From Candidatus Nomurabacteria bacterium (GTDB taxonomy: Bacteria; Patescibacteriota; Minisyncoccia; Phycocordibacterales; SBAW01): 35,200 nucleotides of DNA. Shown here piece by piece: positions 15,323 to 22,956 of this stretch. Position numbers and translations under genes: made by a program. Position 1 is the first letter of the stretch. Every line of letters begins with the position of its first letter. The notes under the pieces are model-generated. The model was not told the origin of the DNA, ran no database searches, and worked only from the letters and a program-made list of their open reading frames with translations. The stretch is from positions 1-35,200 of the forward strand of contig CALREG010000002.1 in the NCBI GenBank assembly GCA_943355135.1, in the 5' to 3' direction.

Positions 15323-15883
15323 TTAGTGGAGCCAATAGGTGCGGATAGTCATACCAAACTCGTAACGACCGGCCGCATCGCCAATGGTGTCAGGTTTAAA
15401 GGAAATTTTTTCTACATCCACAATGCGCAGGCTATGTTCCAAATCCTGTAGAAATGCGAGGAAGTCTTCGTAAGACGCCGTGAGCGAAAAGCTAACCACA
15501 GCGGAGCCTACTGGGTCGCCGGAAGAGCCGACCGCAAGCGCGTTGGGCTTGGTGCGCGCATCTGAAATGGTGCCGAGCGATACATTGCGCAGCGAAAGAT
15601 TGCGCCGAGCTGCAACGCTGTTGATGTCGATGATAAAGCGAATGTTGTCTACGTTGTCAGGGAGTATGCGCTCCAACTTTTGTACATTGTCCGCCGAAAA
15701 AGTGTTGCGTTTAGAAAGGAGCGAGTCGCGGCGACTTTTAAGCTCTTTTGCCTTATCAAGCGCATCATCAAACGCTCCTACCTGCGCTTGGAGGCCTTTT
15801 ATATGCTGGTAGGCGCCATTGGTATACAGCACAAAGAGCCCTATGGCTGCCGCTATGAGTACGCCGGGTAATATAAGTCGCAT
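15323..15883 (-). CDS. pilO: PilO-like pilus assembly protein
   Basis: The 186-residue bitopic protein has an N-terminal membrane helix (residues 3-22), a coiled coil (HIKGLQAQVGAFDDALDKAKELKSR) and a ferredoxin-like domain. It contains KLERILPDNVDNIRFIIDIN (the PilO LP---d---ll--i segment) and DFLAFLQDLEHSLRIVDVEKIS, which is conserved in PilO. With PilN it forms the membrane platform that aligns PilM and PilC. The ATG follows the pilN stop directly (TAATATG). Confidence 0.85.
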   Translation of the reverse strand: MRLILPGVLIAAAIGLFVLYTNGAYQHIKGLQAQVGAFDDALDKAKELKSRRDSLLSKRNTFSADNVQKLERILPDNVDNIRFIIDINSVAARRNLSLRNVSLGTISDARTKPNALAVGSSGDPVGSAVVSFSLTASYEDFLAFLQDLEHSLRIVDVEKISFKPDTIGDAAGRYEFGMTIRTYWLH

Positions 15884-15884
15884 A

Positions 15885-16490
15885 TTATGGTGTGGGGGTA
15901 GCTTCAGTGGTGGCAGATTGCAGGTTGCGGCTATACAGAATCAGCGTAGGGTCTACGGTCGTATTGACGCTAAACGTGACTTTACCCGACTCGTTGACGG
16001 AAATACCGGAAAATATGACATTTTTAAGTACCTTGCTCGCGCCGAACTGGTCTGACTGGAGTGCCACGCCTGAAAAGCTGTCCGCAACACCATTAAGGGA
16101 CACTGTGGCACCGCCATTTGAGGCAAGGTTAAACTCAAAACTAGTAAGTTGCACACGCTCAAGAGTAATAGTGGAGAGGAAAAAGAGGAGAGCTGAAGGA
16201 GAAACGTGTTTTTGCAGGAGCGTGCGCGCTTGGGTGAGACGCTGGTCTAAACGCACCAAATCCTGAATGGTGCCCGCGTTGAAGGCCCCTTCGTCTTTTT
16301 GGAGCTGAACGTCTTTTTCGGCAATCTGACTATTGAGTACATATGTGTAGGCGGATGCGGCACCTGCCCCGACGAGGGACATGATGAATATGAGGAGCGC
16401 TAGGAGGAAAAAAAGCCCAAGACTGTTTCCCCGCGACGCCGCGGCAAGCGATTGTTTAGGTATGAACGAGCCTTGCGGGACAGGATCCAT
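15885..16490 (-). CDS. pilN: PilN-like pilus assembly protein
   Basis: The 201-residue protein has a short cytoplasmic N-terminus ending in SFIPKQSLAAASRG, where PilN usually carries its PilM-binding motif. A membrane helix follows (24-50), then a coiled coil (AEKDVQLQKDEGAFNAG) and LVRLDQRLTQARTLLQKHVS. A beta-rich domain comes last. The order pilM-pilN-pilO supports the call, but sequence similarity to classical PilN is weak. A TATACT box lies 9 nt before the ATG, so it may also have its own promoter. Confidence 0.78.
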   Translation of the reverse strand: MDPVPQGSFIPKQSLAAASRGNSLGLFFLLALLIFIMSLVGAGAASAYTYVLNSQIAEKDVQLQKDEGAFNAGTIQDLVRLDQRLTQARTLLQKHVSPSALLFFLSTITLERVQLTSFEFNLASNGGATVSLNGVADSFSGVALQSDQFGASKVLKNVIFSGISVNESGKVTFSVNTTVDPTLILYSRNLQSATTEATPTP

Positions 16491-16534
16491 TTGTTTTTAA
16501 GTATATCGCACAAAAATATGCAAGCGCGGGCTTA

Positions 16535-17650
16535 TCAACTTAATTCTTGCAAGCGGCGCAGTGCCAAACCGACCGCAACAGAGAATTCCGGCCCCGCATC
16601 TTTAAGTATCGCCTCCAAAAAGGCAGGGGCCTGTGTTTTGCCGAACGGATCGCTCAGACGTATTTCGGTTTGCACCTTTCCTTGCATAAATTCTTTGAGT
16701 CCACGCAGAGTTGCTCCCCCACCGGTGAGCACCAAGGAGGAAAGCGTCTGGTTGGTGCGTGTCTCCCAAGATGAAATGGTGCGCGTAAGCTCGGAGACCA
16801 TAGGTGCGAGCGAAAGCTCGAACGATTTTTTAAGATCGGCACCCGCTTGGCCGGCAGGCAAGCTCGCCCCAGGGGCTGTGGCGGGACCTTCGCCACTGAG
16901 ACCATACTTGCGTTTGCGTTCTTCAGCTTGTACCACCGTGAGTCCGAGTGCGCGACCGGCATTGAGGGTCAAGTCTTGTCCGCCGTGGTTGATGATATGA
17001 CTCTCGCGTATGAGCCCGCGCTCCACGACATAAAATTTGGTTGTAGCGGCACCCATATCTACCACCGCCACTGGAGCAAGTCCGTGGTCGAGCGACGCAC
17101 GCACCGCAGAAAATACTTCTATTTCAAAAAATCCGGGTACGAGCGTCGCCTCAGAGCCGATGTTGCGGAACTTGGTGATGGTGTCGTTGTGTATAGCCAC
17201 AAGGAGCACATCCATTTTGCCGTCGGCAGATTTTTTGCCGTCGTTGACCACGAACCAGTCGAGTAATACCTCGTTGATAGGTACGGGGATATATTTGCGC
17301 GCCTCGATAGGCACCACCTGCGCGAGCTGCTTTTCTACCGCCAGAGGTAGCCTGATGATGGACACGAGGCTAGAGGAATATGGAATGGCAATTGCCGAAT
17401 CGGTTGTGGTGACATTGGCCTCGCGGATAACATCTTTAAGTGCCTCACCTATCTTTTCGGCCGACAAACTGGTCGCGCGGCCTATTTCTACCCCCGCATA
17501 CGGGCCGAGCGCTATAGCACCGTAGGTTTCGAGCACCACACGGCCCTTGTCGCGGCGCAATTGTACGACCTTGACCGATGAGGTGCCTATATCAACCCCC
17601 AGTACACTTTTTGAGTCAGTAGAAAATAACGAAGAGAGCGAAAACGCCAT
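16535..17650 (-). CDS. pilM: Actin-like pilus assembly ATPase PilM
   Basis: The 371-residue FtsA/actin-fold protein has phosphate-1 motif VLGVDIGTSSVKVVQL (residues 16-31), then GEALKDVIREA, AIAIPYSSSLVSIIRLPL, EARKYIPVPINEVLLDW, VVDMGAATTKFYVV (phosphate 2) and LVLTGGGATLRGL (adenosine motif). It sits in the cytoplasm and binds the PilN tail. In the linker near residue 265 the protein reads GASLPAGQAGADLKK, coded by a near-palindromic 19-bp sequence that looks like an inserted element. The ATG lies 7 nt after a TATACT box, so it is probably leaderless. It is the first gene of the pilus operon. Confidence 0.95.
   Translation of the reverse strand: MAFSLSSLFSTDSKSVLGVDIGTSSVKVVQLRRDKGRVVLETYGAIALGPYAGVEIGRATSLSAEKIGEALKDVIREANVTTTDSAIAIPYSSSLVSIIRLPLAVEKQLAQVVPIEARKYIPVPINEVLLDWFVVNDGKKSADGKMDVLLVAIHNDTITKFRNIGSEATLVPGFFEIEVFSAVRASLDHGLAPVAVVDMGAATTKFYVVERGLIRESHIINHGGQDLTLNAGRALGLTVVQAEERKRKYGLSGEGPATAPGASLPAGQAGADLKKSFELSLAPMVSELTRTISSWETRTNQTLSSLVLTGGGATLRGLKEFMQGKVQTEIRLSDPFGKTQAPAFLEAILKDAGPEFSVAVGLALRRLQELS
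16845..16863. repeat. Near-palindromic 19-bp element inside pilM
   Basis: The coding strand reads GCTTGCCTGCCGGCCAAGC, which pairs with itself almost completely and encodes S-L-P-A-G-Q-A within a linker. It resembles small palindromic elements that insert in frame into CPR genes. No second copy was found in this window by eye. Confidence 0.55.
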
Positions 17651-17658
17651 TACAATAA

Positions 17659-17697
17659 GTATACCCCATGAGATAAAATCTATCTCACGGGGTATAC
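17659..17697. promoter_or_regulatory. 39-bp palindrome between divergent pilM and comF
   Basis: The arms are 17 bp with one mismatch (A17668/C17688) around a 5-nt loop AAATC. The left arm ends 9 bp from the pilM ATG and the right arm 5 bp from the comF ATG. They fill nearly all of the 51-bp gap. The minus-strand pilM -10 box TATACT (17658-17663) overlaps the left arm. It is either a shared operator for both directions or a hairpin at both translation starts. Confidence 0.7.
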
Positions 17698-17701
17698 CAT
17701 T

Positions 17702-18304
17702 ATGCTAAAAACTTTTGTGATGGAGATTATGGATTTGCTCTTGCCTCCGCGGAGGACCGACCGGCTAGTGCGGACGCTCACGTTGGAGCAATTGCATAGG
17801 CTAGAGGGCGAGGACGGCCTCCCCTATCATGACCCGCGCATTACGGCACTGATATGGGAGCTTAAATACTACAAAACCAGCCGTGCGAGCTTGCTTGCGG
17901 GCGAGTATATTGCCGAAGCACTGCTTGCGGCAGCGAGCGAAGAGCTCGGCGTGCCCCTCCTTATTCCTGTGCCCATGCATCCAAACCGCCGCAAAGTGCG
18001 CGGACACAACCAAACCGAGGTGTTATGCAAGGCGGCGCTCCCGTTTTGTGCAGGAGCGGTGGAGTATCGACCCCATGTGTTGAAAAGAGTAGTGGACACT
18101 CCTACCCAACAAGGCCTGCCGAAGGCAGAGCGGGTCAAAAATGTGCTTAATTCGATGGTGGCTGATACAGAGGTGCTCGTGGGCCGCGCGGTCATAGTCT
18201 TAGACGACGTTACTACTACCGGAGCGACACTTGCAGAAGCAAAACGCGCGCTCCGCCTTGCGGGAGCGCGCGCCGTGCATTGTGTCGCGTTAGCGAGAAG
18301 TTAA
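17702..18304 (+). CDS. comF: ComF-like phosphoribosyltransferase
   Basis: The 200-residue protein shows the ComF order: LIWELKYYKTSRASLLAGEYIAEAL, PLLIPVPMHPNRRKVRGHNQTEVL, DTPTQQGLPKAERVKNVLNS and the PRPP-binding motif VIVLDDVTTTGATLAEA (about residues 165-181). The N-terminal four-Cys zinc finger of full ComF is absent. ComF is needed for uptake of transforming DNA in naturally competent bacteria, through an unclear step after pilus action. Its position divergent from the pilus operon across a shared palindrome fits joint control. The last 4 bp overlap the convergent MliC-like gene. Confidence 0.92.
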   Translation: MLKTFVMEIMDLLLPPRRTDRLVRTLTLEQLHRLEGEDGLPYHDPRITALIWELKYYKTSRASLLAGEYIAEALLAAASEELGVPLLIPVPMHPNRRKVRGHNQTEVLCKAALPFCAGAVEYRPHVLKRVVDTPTQQGLPKAERVKNVLNSMVADTEVLVGRAVIVLDDVTTTGATLAEAKRALRLAGARAVHCVALARS

Positions 18305-18708
18305 GGGGTGACGTCGCCCCAATTAAATGGCGCGTTGTTTGGGTCGGCAACTGGGTTGCAAACGAGCGTTTGTGCACCCAAGGCAATCGTTACTGTCTCG
18401 CCATTACCAGAGAGAGCGAACTCGGCGTCATTAGGGTCGCTCATGTAGACATTTCCATCGCCCTGCTTGTGCAGCGTAACCGTGCTAAACGGCGCGGGAG
18501 CCGTAGCCGTAAGCATGAGTGAGCTTATATCTGCAGAAGGTGTCATAGTAAATTTGATTCCGCTGTCGCACTGGTAGGAGTAGGTGCCGTACGTTTGAGC
18601 CGTGTTCTGTTCGATGGTCGGCGCTTTTATAAACTCCGGGTAGAAGTAGTACCCTACCGCGACTACTGCTACTACTATCGCCACCACCCATCCCGCTTTA
18701 CCGTTCAT
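18301..18708 (-). CDS. MliC-like membrane-anchored lysozyme inhibitor family protein
   Basis: The 135-residue protein has an N-terminal membrane anchor (residues 6-24) and one extracytoplasmic domain. The pattern YSYQCDSGIKFTMTP, SSLMLTATAPAP, VTLHKQGDGNVYMSDPNDAEFALSGNGETVTIALGAQTLVCN matches the MliC/YbaY-type beta barrel: Y-C-dG, S..Y.., f..kG.e..l, closing C. MliC proteins inhibit c-type lysozyme from outside the cell. In a CPR cell it could protect against a host or neighbour muramidase. It lies downstream of a 52-residue membrane protein gene, probably in one unit. The family call is from pattern only. Confidence 0.72.
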   Translation of the reverse strand: MNGKAGWVVAIVVAVVAVGYYFYPEFIKAPTIEQNTAQTYGTYSYQCDSGIKFTMTPSADISSLMLTATAPAPFSTVTLHKQGDGNVYMSDPNDAEFALSGNGETVTIALGAQTLVCNPVADPNNAPFNWGDVTP

Positions 18709-18732
18709 ATAATTTTTAAAACTAAATGCTAA

Positions 18733-18891
18733 TTAAAAACCGCTAAAATGCACCCCAAGATAATAAGGCCAGAGCACTACCGCGAGCAAGCCCTGCCAAA
18801 ACGCAAGCTGTAAATACCCAATAGTAAAGAGCCACGCCGCAACCCAAAACCCGCCCGAGAGCGTATGATGCTCTATTTTAATTTTTTCCAT
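18733..18891 (-). CDS. Small membrane protein, 52 residues
   Basis: This frame begins MEKIKIEHHTLSGGFWVAAW and continues through two closely spaced hydrophobic segments (WLFTIGYLQLAFW, GLLAVVLWPYYLGVHF). It fits an inner-membrane hairpin. A TATACT box lies 8 nt before the ATG and TTGAGG overlaps as a weak ribosome-binding site. The EHHTLSGG start followed by a WPYYLG end looks familiar from other CPR genomes, but I cannot name a family. It precedes the MliC-like gene by 24 bp. Without it the gap from 18709 to 18934 would be empty. Confidence 0.72.
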   Translation of the reverse strand: MEKIKIEHHTLSGGFWVAAWLFTIGYLQLAFWQGLLAVVLWPYYLGVHFSGF

Positions 18892-18934
18892 ATACCTCAA
18901 GTATACCTTTTGGCGTAGAGTGCGGGTTACGTAC

Positions 18935-20965
18935 TTAGACGGCTACTGCGGGCAGAAATTCTCTGAATACCTCCCTCAGTTCCTTGGTACCAATTGGTTT
19001 CGTAAGATGTTTTGAAAAGCCGGCGGCAAGTGCCTTCTTTTTGTCTTCCAAAAGACCGTACCCCGTGACCGCAACAATAGGTAGCGAGGCACCGCGGGCA
19101 CGCAGCGCCCTAACAACCTCGTACCCGTCCATATGTGGCATACCTATATCAAGCAGGACGATATCAAAATGTGATAAGTTCTGCGCAAGTGCCTCTTTAC
19201 CCGAATAGACCGCTTGCGCATGTGAGCCCATCGCATTAAGCAGCGAAACGAGCGCATCAGCCGCCGGAGCATTGTCATCAACTACAAGCACACGTTTTGC
19301 AAGACTTCCGATACTCCCATGCGATCCGGGCTCCGATGCAAAGCTGAGAACGTCTGTTATAGGAAGTTTGATAATAAACTCACTCCCCTTGCCTCTGCCC
19401 TCGCTCTTTGCCTCAATGGTGCCGTTATGCAATTCCACTATTTTCTGCACAAGCGAGAGTCCGATGCCTAGCCCACTCGCATTAGCACTGTCGCGCCCTT
19501 GGTAATAAATTTCGAAGATACTGGGGAGATCTTCGGGATGGATGCCTTCGCCGCTGTCACGAATTTTGACAACAGCGCGGTCACCCTCTTTTGAAAGTTC
19601 TACCCAAATGGAGCCTCCCGAAGGGGTAAATTTGACCGCGTTGTTCATCAGGTTGGTGATGGCCTGCTCAAGCCGCAGGTCATCGGCCCAGACAGGAAGC
19701 GAGGTGCTCGGGTAGGTAAAGTGGAGTGTGATGTCGGACGTCCGGAGCAACGCGTCGCTGGCTTTAAGCGACCGCTCCACGAGCTTACGCAGCTCTAACG
19801 TAAGCGGCACGATTTCGATTTTGGCCTGCGTAAAGCGGGTGACGTCTAAGAGGTCGCCCAGCAATTTTGTAAGGTGCTCGAACTGGTACTCTATGTTGTC
19901 GAGATGCTCACGCACATCGGTCGTAGTCTCACACAGCTTAAGAAGTTCGAGCGAACTTTTGATAGGTGCAAGCGGGTTGCGCAGCTCGTGCGAGAGCGAG
20001 GCAAGAAATAGATCTTTTGCTTTGTCGCGTTTTGATATTTCTTCGTCGAGACGGCCGTTGTCGAGCACGATGCCGAGGTCGTTGCAAAACTCGCGAAAGA
20101 ATTCGGAATCGTCTTGTGTGTATACACGGCCCGACTCTGCATAGCCGAGCGTCAGCGCACCGAGCACCTTGCTGTGCGCAAAGATAGGAATAATCATGAG
20201 CGACTTCAGCCCCAAGCGCTGCATCGCTTCCAAATGCTCGGGCGAACGAGCACCCTGCCGCGTGGTCTCATCGGTCACCACGGGCACCAACTGCGCGTCG
20301 CCTGTGCGTATGACCGCGTAGAGGTCGCTGGAATTCTTTTCTGTTGTGGGAAAACGTTTTTCGAATTCAAAGAGATAGTCGGTCATCTTTTGGTCCTGAT
20401 GTATGACCGCAATGCGCTCAAGGCCACCACTCTCGTTGAGGACGTCGATGGCGCACCAGTCGGCAAGCGTCGGTACAGTTAGCTTTGCCTTTTCTAGAAG
20501 CCAAGTGCGAAAGTCTACCTTGGTCGAAAGGATCTTGGCCGATGCAAGCATAAACCGGAGCCGATCTTCGCTGGAGTTGACGCTCGAGACATCGTGCGCG
20601 GTTTTGATGACATACTGCAAAACACCGTCTTTATCCCGAATAACAATGCACGAAATCGAGAGCCATTGATGCTTACCTTTTGGGTCGACGTAGGTGTACG
20701 GCTCATTGTGGGTCTCTTCGCCCTCAAAAGCTCGGTAGATAGAGCGATTCTCCACTTGCAGCGGCGACGATGTATTGGCGCGCAAACGGTGTTTTTTGGC
20801 TATATGTTCGTGGGAGGTACCTACATCGTCTTGGTCGTCACCAGTTACGGTGGCCATAGCCGAGTTTAGATACAGGAGGTTATGGTCAGCTCCAAATATA
20901 GACACGCCCTCGTCGAAAGACTCCAGCATTGCGCTGAGTGCCTTACCTTTTGTGAAGTTGAGCAT
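18935..20965 (-). CDS. Hybrid sensor histidine kinase (PAS-GAF-HisKA-HATPase-REC)
   Basis: The 676-residue soluble kinase has no membrane segment. The domains in order are PAS (10-130, with GVSIFGADHNLLYLNSAM), GAF (about 150-300, SLMIIPIFAHSKVLGALTLGYAE) and HisKA with the phospho-His in SLSHELRNPLAPIKSSLELL (near 325). HATPase follows with N box NLMNNAVKFTPSGG, G1 DSGEGI and G2 GLGIGLSLV. The C-terminal receiver has VLVVDDNAPAADAL, phospho-Asp in DIVLLDIGMPHMDG, T in VAVTGYG and K in LTKPIG. It is a cytoplasmic sensor with no adjacent separate regulator. Its ligand is unknown. It is followed on the same strand by the small membrane and MliC-like genes. Confidence 0.93.
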   Translation of the reverse strand: MLNFTKGKALSAMLESFDEGVSIFGADHNLLYLNSAMATVTGDDQDDVGTSHEHIAKKHRLRANTSSPLQVENRSIYRAFEGEETHNEPYTYVDPKGKHQWLSISCIVIRDKDGVLQYVIKTAHDVSSVNSSEDRLRFMLASAKILSTKVDFRTWLLEKAKLTVPTLADWCAIDVLNESGGLERIAVIHQDQKMTDYLFEFEKRFPTTEKNSSDLYAVIRTGDAQLVPVVTDETTRQGARSPEHLEAMQRLGLKSLMIIPIFAHSKVLGALTLGYAESGRVYTQDDSEFFREFCNDLGIVLDNGRLDEEISKRDKAKDLFLASLSHELRNPLAPIKSSLELLKLCETTTDVREHLDNIEYQFEHLTKLLGDLLDVTRFTQAKIEIVPLTLELRKLVERSLKASDALLRTSDITLHFTYPSTSLPVWADDLRLEQAITNLMNNAVKFTPSGGSIWVELSKEGDRAVVKIRDSGEGIHPEDLPSIFEIYYQGRDSANASGLGIGLSLVQKIVELHNGTIEAKSEGRGKGSEFIIKLPITDVLSFASEPGSHGSIGSLAKRVLVVDDNAPAADALVSLLNAMGSHAQAVYSGKEALAQNLSHFDIVLLDIGMPHMDGYEVVRALRARGASLPIVAVTGYGLLEDKKKALAAGFSKHLTKPIGTKELREVFREFLPAVAV

Positions 20966-21067
20966 GTAGAGAATTCATATGGTTTAGTCCCGTAGTAGCA
21001 GTAGTCAGAACGAACTATGACACTCTTATAATGAAGAAATGATGAGGGGGGAGGTTTCTAAAAGAAA

Positions 21068-21085
21068 AGACCCCTTGCGGGGTTT
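21068..21085 (-). terminator. Hairpin with T-rich tail on the minus strand
   Basis: ACCCC/GGGGT with a TTGC loop, extended by an outer A-T pair and a G-T wobble, is followed on the minus strand by CTTTTCTTTT. It could end a short transcript that passes the terminator at 21204-21231. It also has a weaker T tail on the plus strand. Confidence 0.5.
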
Positions 21086-21203
21086 ATTTTCAAGATGCGG
21101 TGTGTTGGCGATTCAACCTTTGGTGTCCAACTCCCGTAAGGCTATCCTAGCGCCTTCCTGGCGACTCAGCCGAGGTCTCGGCGTAGGTCAATAAAAATAA
21201 AAA

Positions 21204-21231
21204 CTCGGCCGCGCTTTCGCTAACGGCCGAG
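21204..21231 (-). terminator. Terminator of the 137-residue gene at 21238
   Basis: CTCGGCCG and CGGCCGAG form an 8-bp GC-rich stem with a 12-nt loop. On the minus strand it is followed by TTTTTATTTTTATT. It starts 7 bp after the stop codon. The stretch from 20966 to 21203 (238 bp) contains no convincing gene, only this hairpin set and a TATAAT box at 21027-21032. Confidence 0.8.
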
Positions 21232-21237
21232 CATTGT

Positions 21238-21651
21238 TCAACTCCCGAACCTCTTGATGTCCCAAACCTTTGTGCAAATGAAACAGCTATGCGGCCGGGG
21301 ATCTCTGTTGTGTCCCCAGACCTCATTTGCATAAGCGTGGGGCTGCATGCGTTGGACGGGAGTCGCTGAATAAGTTGGTGGACAGAGATAGAACCAGCCG
21401 TTGTGGATCGTCAGCACCCGATAGGGCTGACCGATCCACTCGAGTTTTTGATGCTCTTTTGCGGCAACGTAGGGCTCGTAATAGATGTCTCCGCCTTTTC
21501 CGACTTTCTTCCACCCCCTACCATCCCCGATGAGCACGTCCACTGCGTCATCGGAGCTAATACCTGCAACATCGATCAGCGTGTCAACGCGTATCATGTC
21601 GATGGCGGGTTCCAGGTTCATTCCGGTGTGCAGATGCAGAGCAAAACTCAT
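21238..21651 (-). CDS. Uncharacterised soluble protein, 137 residues
   Basis: I do not recognise this gene. The ATG at 21651 has a strong ribosome-binding site (GGAGGAGGAG, 6 nt away), unlike most core genes here. The protein is hydrophilic. It contains IDVAGISSDDAVDVLIGDGRGWKKV, YEPYVAAKEHQKLEWIGQPYRVLTIHNGWFYLCPP (aromatic-rich beta strands) and a C-terminal HSCFICTKVWD with C-x2-C that could bind metal. It has its own terminator. The style (single gene, strong ribosome-binding site, own terminator) is that of the small accessory genes at 33297-34722. Confidence 0.7.
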   Translation of the reverse strand: MSFALHLHTGMNLEPAIDMIRVDTLIDVAGISSDDAVDVLIGDGRGWKKVGKGGDIYYEPYVAAKEHQKLEWIGQPYRVLTIHNGWFYLCPPTYSATPVQRMQPHAYANEVWGHNRDPRPHSCFICTKVWDIKRFGS

Positions 21652-21761
21652 CCTGAACTCCTCCTCCGGGTTCTAATTGAACTTTACCATACTTATTCTA
21701 AAAAGTAAAATAACTCCGTTGATTAGAGTGTCGGCATAGGTCCGATAAGAAAAAACACGAG

Positions 21762-21848
21762 CGGAGGCGGAAGGATTCGAACCTTCGGGCCGGTTTCCCA
21801 GCCAACACATTAGCAGTGTGTTGCTTTAGACCGCTCAGCCACGCCTCC
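21762..21848 (-). tRNA. tRNA-Ser(GCU)
   Basis: Acceptor GGAGGCG/CGCCTCC with discriminator G. The anticodon stem ACACA/TGTGT has loop CTGCTAA, giving anticodon GCT. A long variable arm (GGCTGGGAAACCGGCC) is typical of tRNA-Ser. The T arm is GAAGG-TTCGAAT-CCTTC. CCA is not encoded. Confidence 0.95.
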
Positions 21849-21908
21849 GTTTTTTGCCTAGCGAGCCTTATAGATATACCACTTTTACCCTCTATAATAA
21901 AGAAAGGT

Positions 21909-22226
21909 ATGAAACTGCATCATCACTACGCCGTGCGCAAGCGCCTCGAGCCCTTCCCCTCCTCGCACCTATGGCTGCGCCTACTCGACCGCTTGGTATA
22001 CGTCGTCGGTGTTATCGGGCCGGTGATGACGCTCCCGCAGATATATCTTATTTTCAGTACACACAATGCGAGCGGCGTTTCGGCTGTCTCGTGGCTCGCG
22101 TGGGCCATTTTAGATATCCCGTGGATACTCTATGGCCTCGCGCATAAAGAGCGGCCCATAGTGCTCACCTACTTCTTGTGGCTAGTGTGCAACCTCGTCG
22201 TCTTTGTTGGTGCCATCCTTTATTAA
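21909..22226 (+). CDS. SemiSWEET-like sugar transporter (PQ-loop)
   Basis: The protein has 105 residues from the ATG at 21909, preceded by TATAAT and AAAGAAAGG. A longer frame from 21816 runs through the tRNA and is rejected. After a basic N-terminus there are three membrane helices: VYVVGVIGPVMTLPQIYLIF, VSAVSWLAWAILDIPWILYG and LTYFLWLVCNLVVFVGAILY. The first carries the PQ motif (TLPQIYLIFST). SemiSWEETs work as dimers that move sugars by facilitated diffusion. The substrate is unknown. The last 45 bp overlap the convergent DUF5667 gene. Confidence 0.85.
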   Translation: MKLHHHYAVRKRLEPFPSSHLWLRLLDRLVYVVGVIGPVMTLPQIYLIFSTHNASGVSAVSWLAWAILDIPWILYGLAHKERPIVLTYFLWLVCNLVVFVGAILY

Positions 22227-22943
22227 GCCAGCATTGAGCCCGCGTTCTTTGAGCTCTTCGATGAGCTCTCTTTTTTCGCGCAGGGACTCGCGAAGCGATT
22301 TGCGCTTCTCAAATTTATTTTCTGACTCTACTTTTTCTTTCTCCGAACTGGTAGCGACTTCCGGCGCCGCAAACGTAGTCACCATCATCGTGCGGGCAGT
22401 TGGAGCATTTTTGGCAGCGCGCTCAGGAGCCGGAGCCATCATCGTAGCCTCAACCGCTACATCCGCCACAGTCTGATCCTCCTCTTCGGGCTCGGCGAGT
22501 GCTATTGCTTGTGCGGCATGCGCATCAAAGTCGGCCGAAAGAGTGTCGGCAGTTTTTGCATCAAATTTGCCTTGAGCCGAAAGGGTCTTTGCTTCAGCAA
22601 CGCGGCGTTCTGCAAGCTTGACCTCCACTACCGATTTTGCGGCAGCATCGGGCGCAAGCGCCACTTCTACCTTTTCGTTTATAGAAATTTTTACTGGATA
22701 CAGCACATCGCCCGGCAGTGCGCCCTGCGCCGCCGCAGATACTCCTCCCCCGCCGGCGATTACAAAAAACAAAAGTCCCGCCATACTCATACGGAATTGA
22801 TGCGAGAAAAAGAAGTACGGGCTCTGTGCCACAGGCACGGGGCTAGCCACACCAAAAACAGTGGCTTTCATGGCAGAGCGCTCCACAATGCTCATGTGGA
22901 TATGCGAAGCCTCGTTTTTTATATTGTTGAGAAATTTTTTCAT
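22182..22943 (-). CDS. DUF5667-domain membrane protein, probable partner of the ECF sigma factor
   Basis: The 253-residue protein has a basic cytoplasmic N-terminus of about 50 residues and one membrane segment (SMAGLLFFVIAGGGGVSAAA). Then comes ALPGDVLYPVKISINEKVEVAL, the DUF5667 signature, and a helical KLAERRVAEAKTLSAQGKFD region. Next is an Ala/Glu-rich linker, and a highly charged coiled-coil tail ends the protein (KFEKRKSLRESLREKRELIEELKERG). It lies 13 bp after the ECF sigma gene. That arrangement suggests an anti-sigma or stress-sensing role, though no zinc anti-sigma motif is present. The 3' end overlaps the SemiSWEET gene. Confidence 0.85.
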   Translation of the reverse strand: MKKFLNNIKNEASHIHMSIVERSAMKATVFGVASPVPVAQSPYFFFSHQFRMSMAGLLFFVIAGGGGVSAAAQGALPGDVLYPVKISINEKVEVALAPDAAAKSVVEVKLAERRVAEAKTLSAQGKFDAKTADTLSADFDAHAAQAIALAEPEEEDQTVADVAVEATMMAPAPERAAKNAPTARTMMVTTFAAPEVATSSEKEKVESENKFEKRKSLRESLREKRELIEELKERGLNAGLIKDGTNKDDEVAH

Positions 22944-22956
22944 TGATTTTACGAAA

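Noticed and set aside
21039..21194. 51-codon plus-strand ORF with TATAAT 6 nt before ATG
   Set aside because: The spacing matches the leaderless pattern, but the peptide is Arg-rich without structure, and a terminator-like hairpin lies inside it. Not convincing as a gene.
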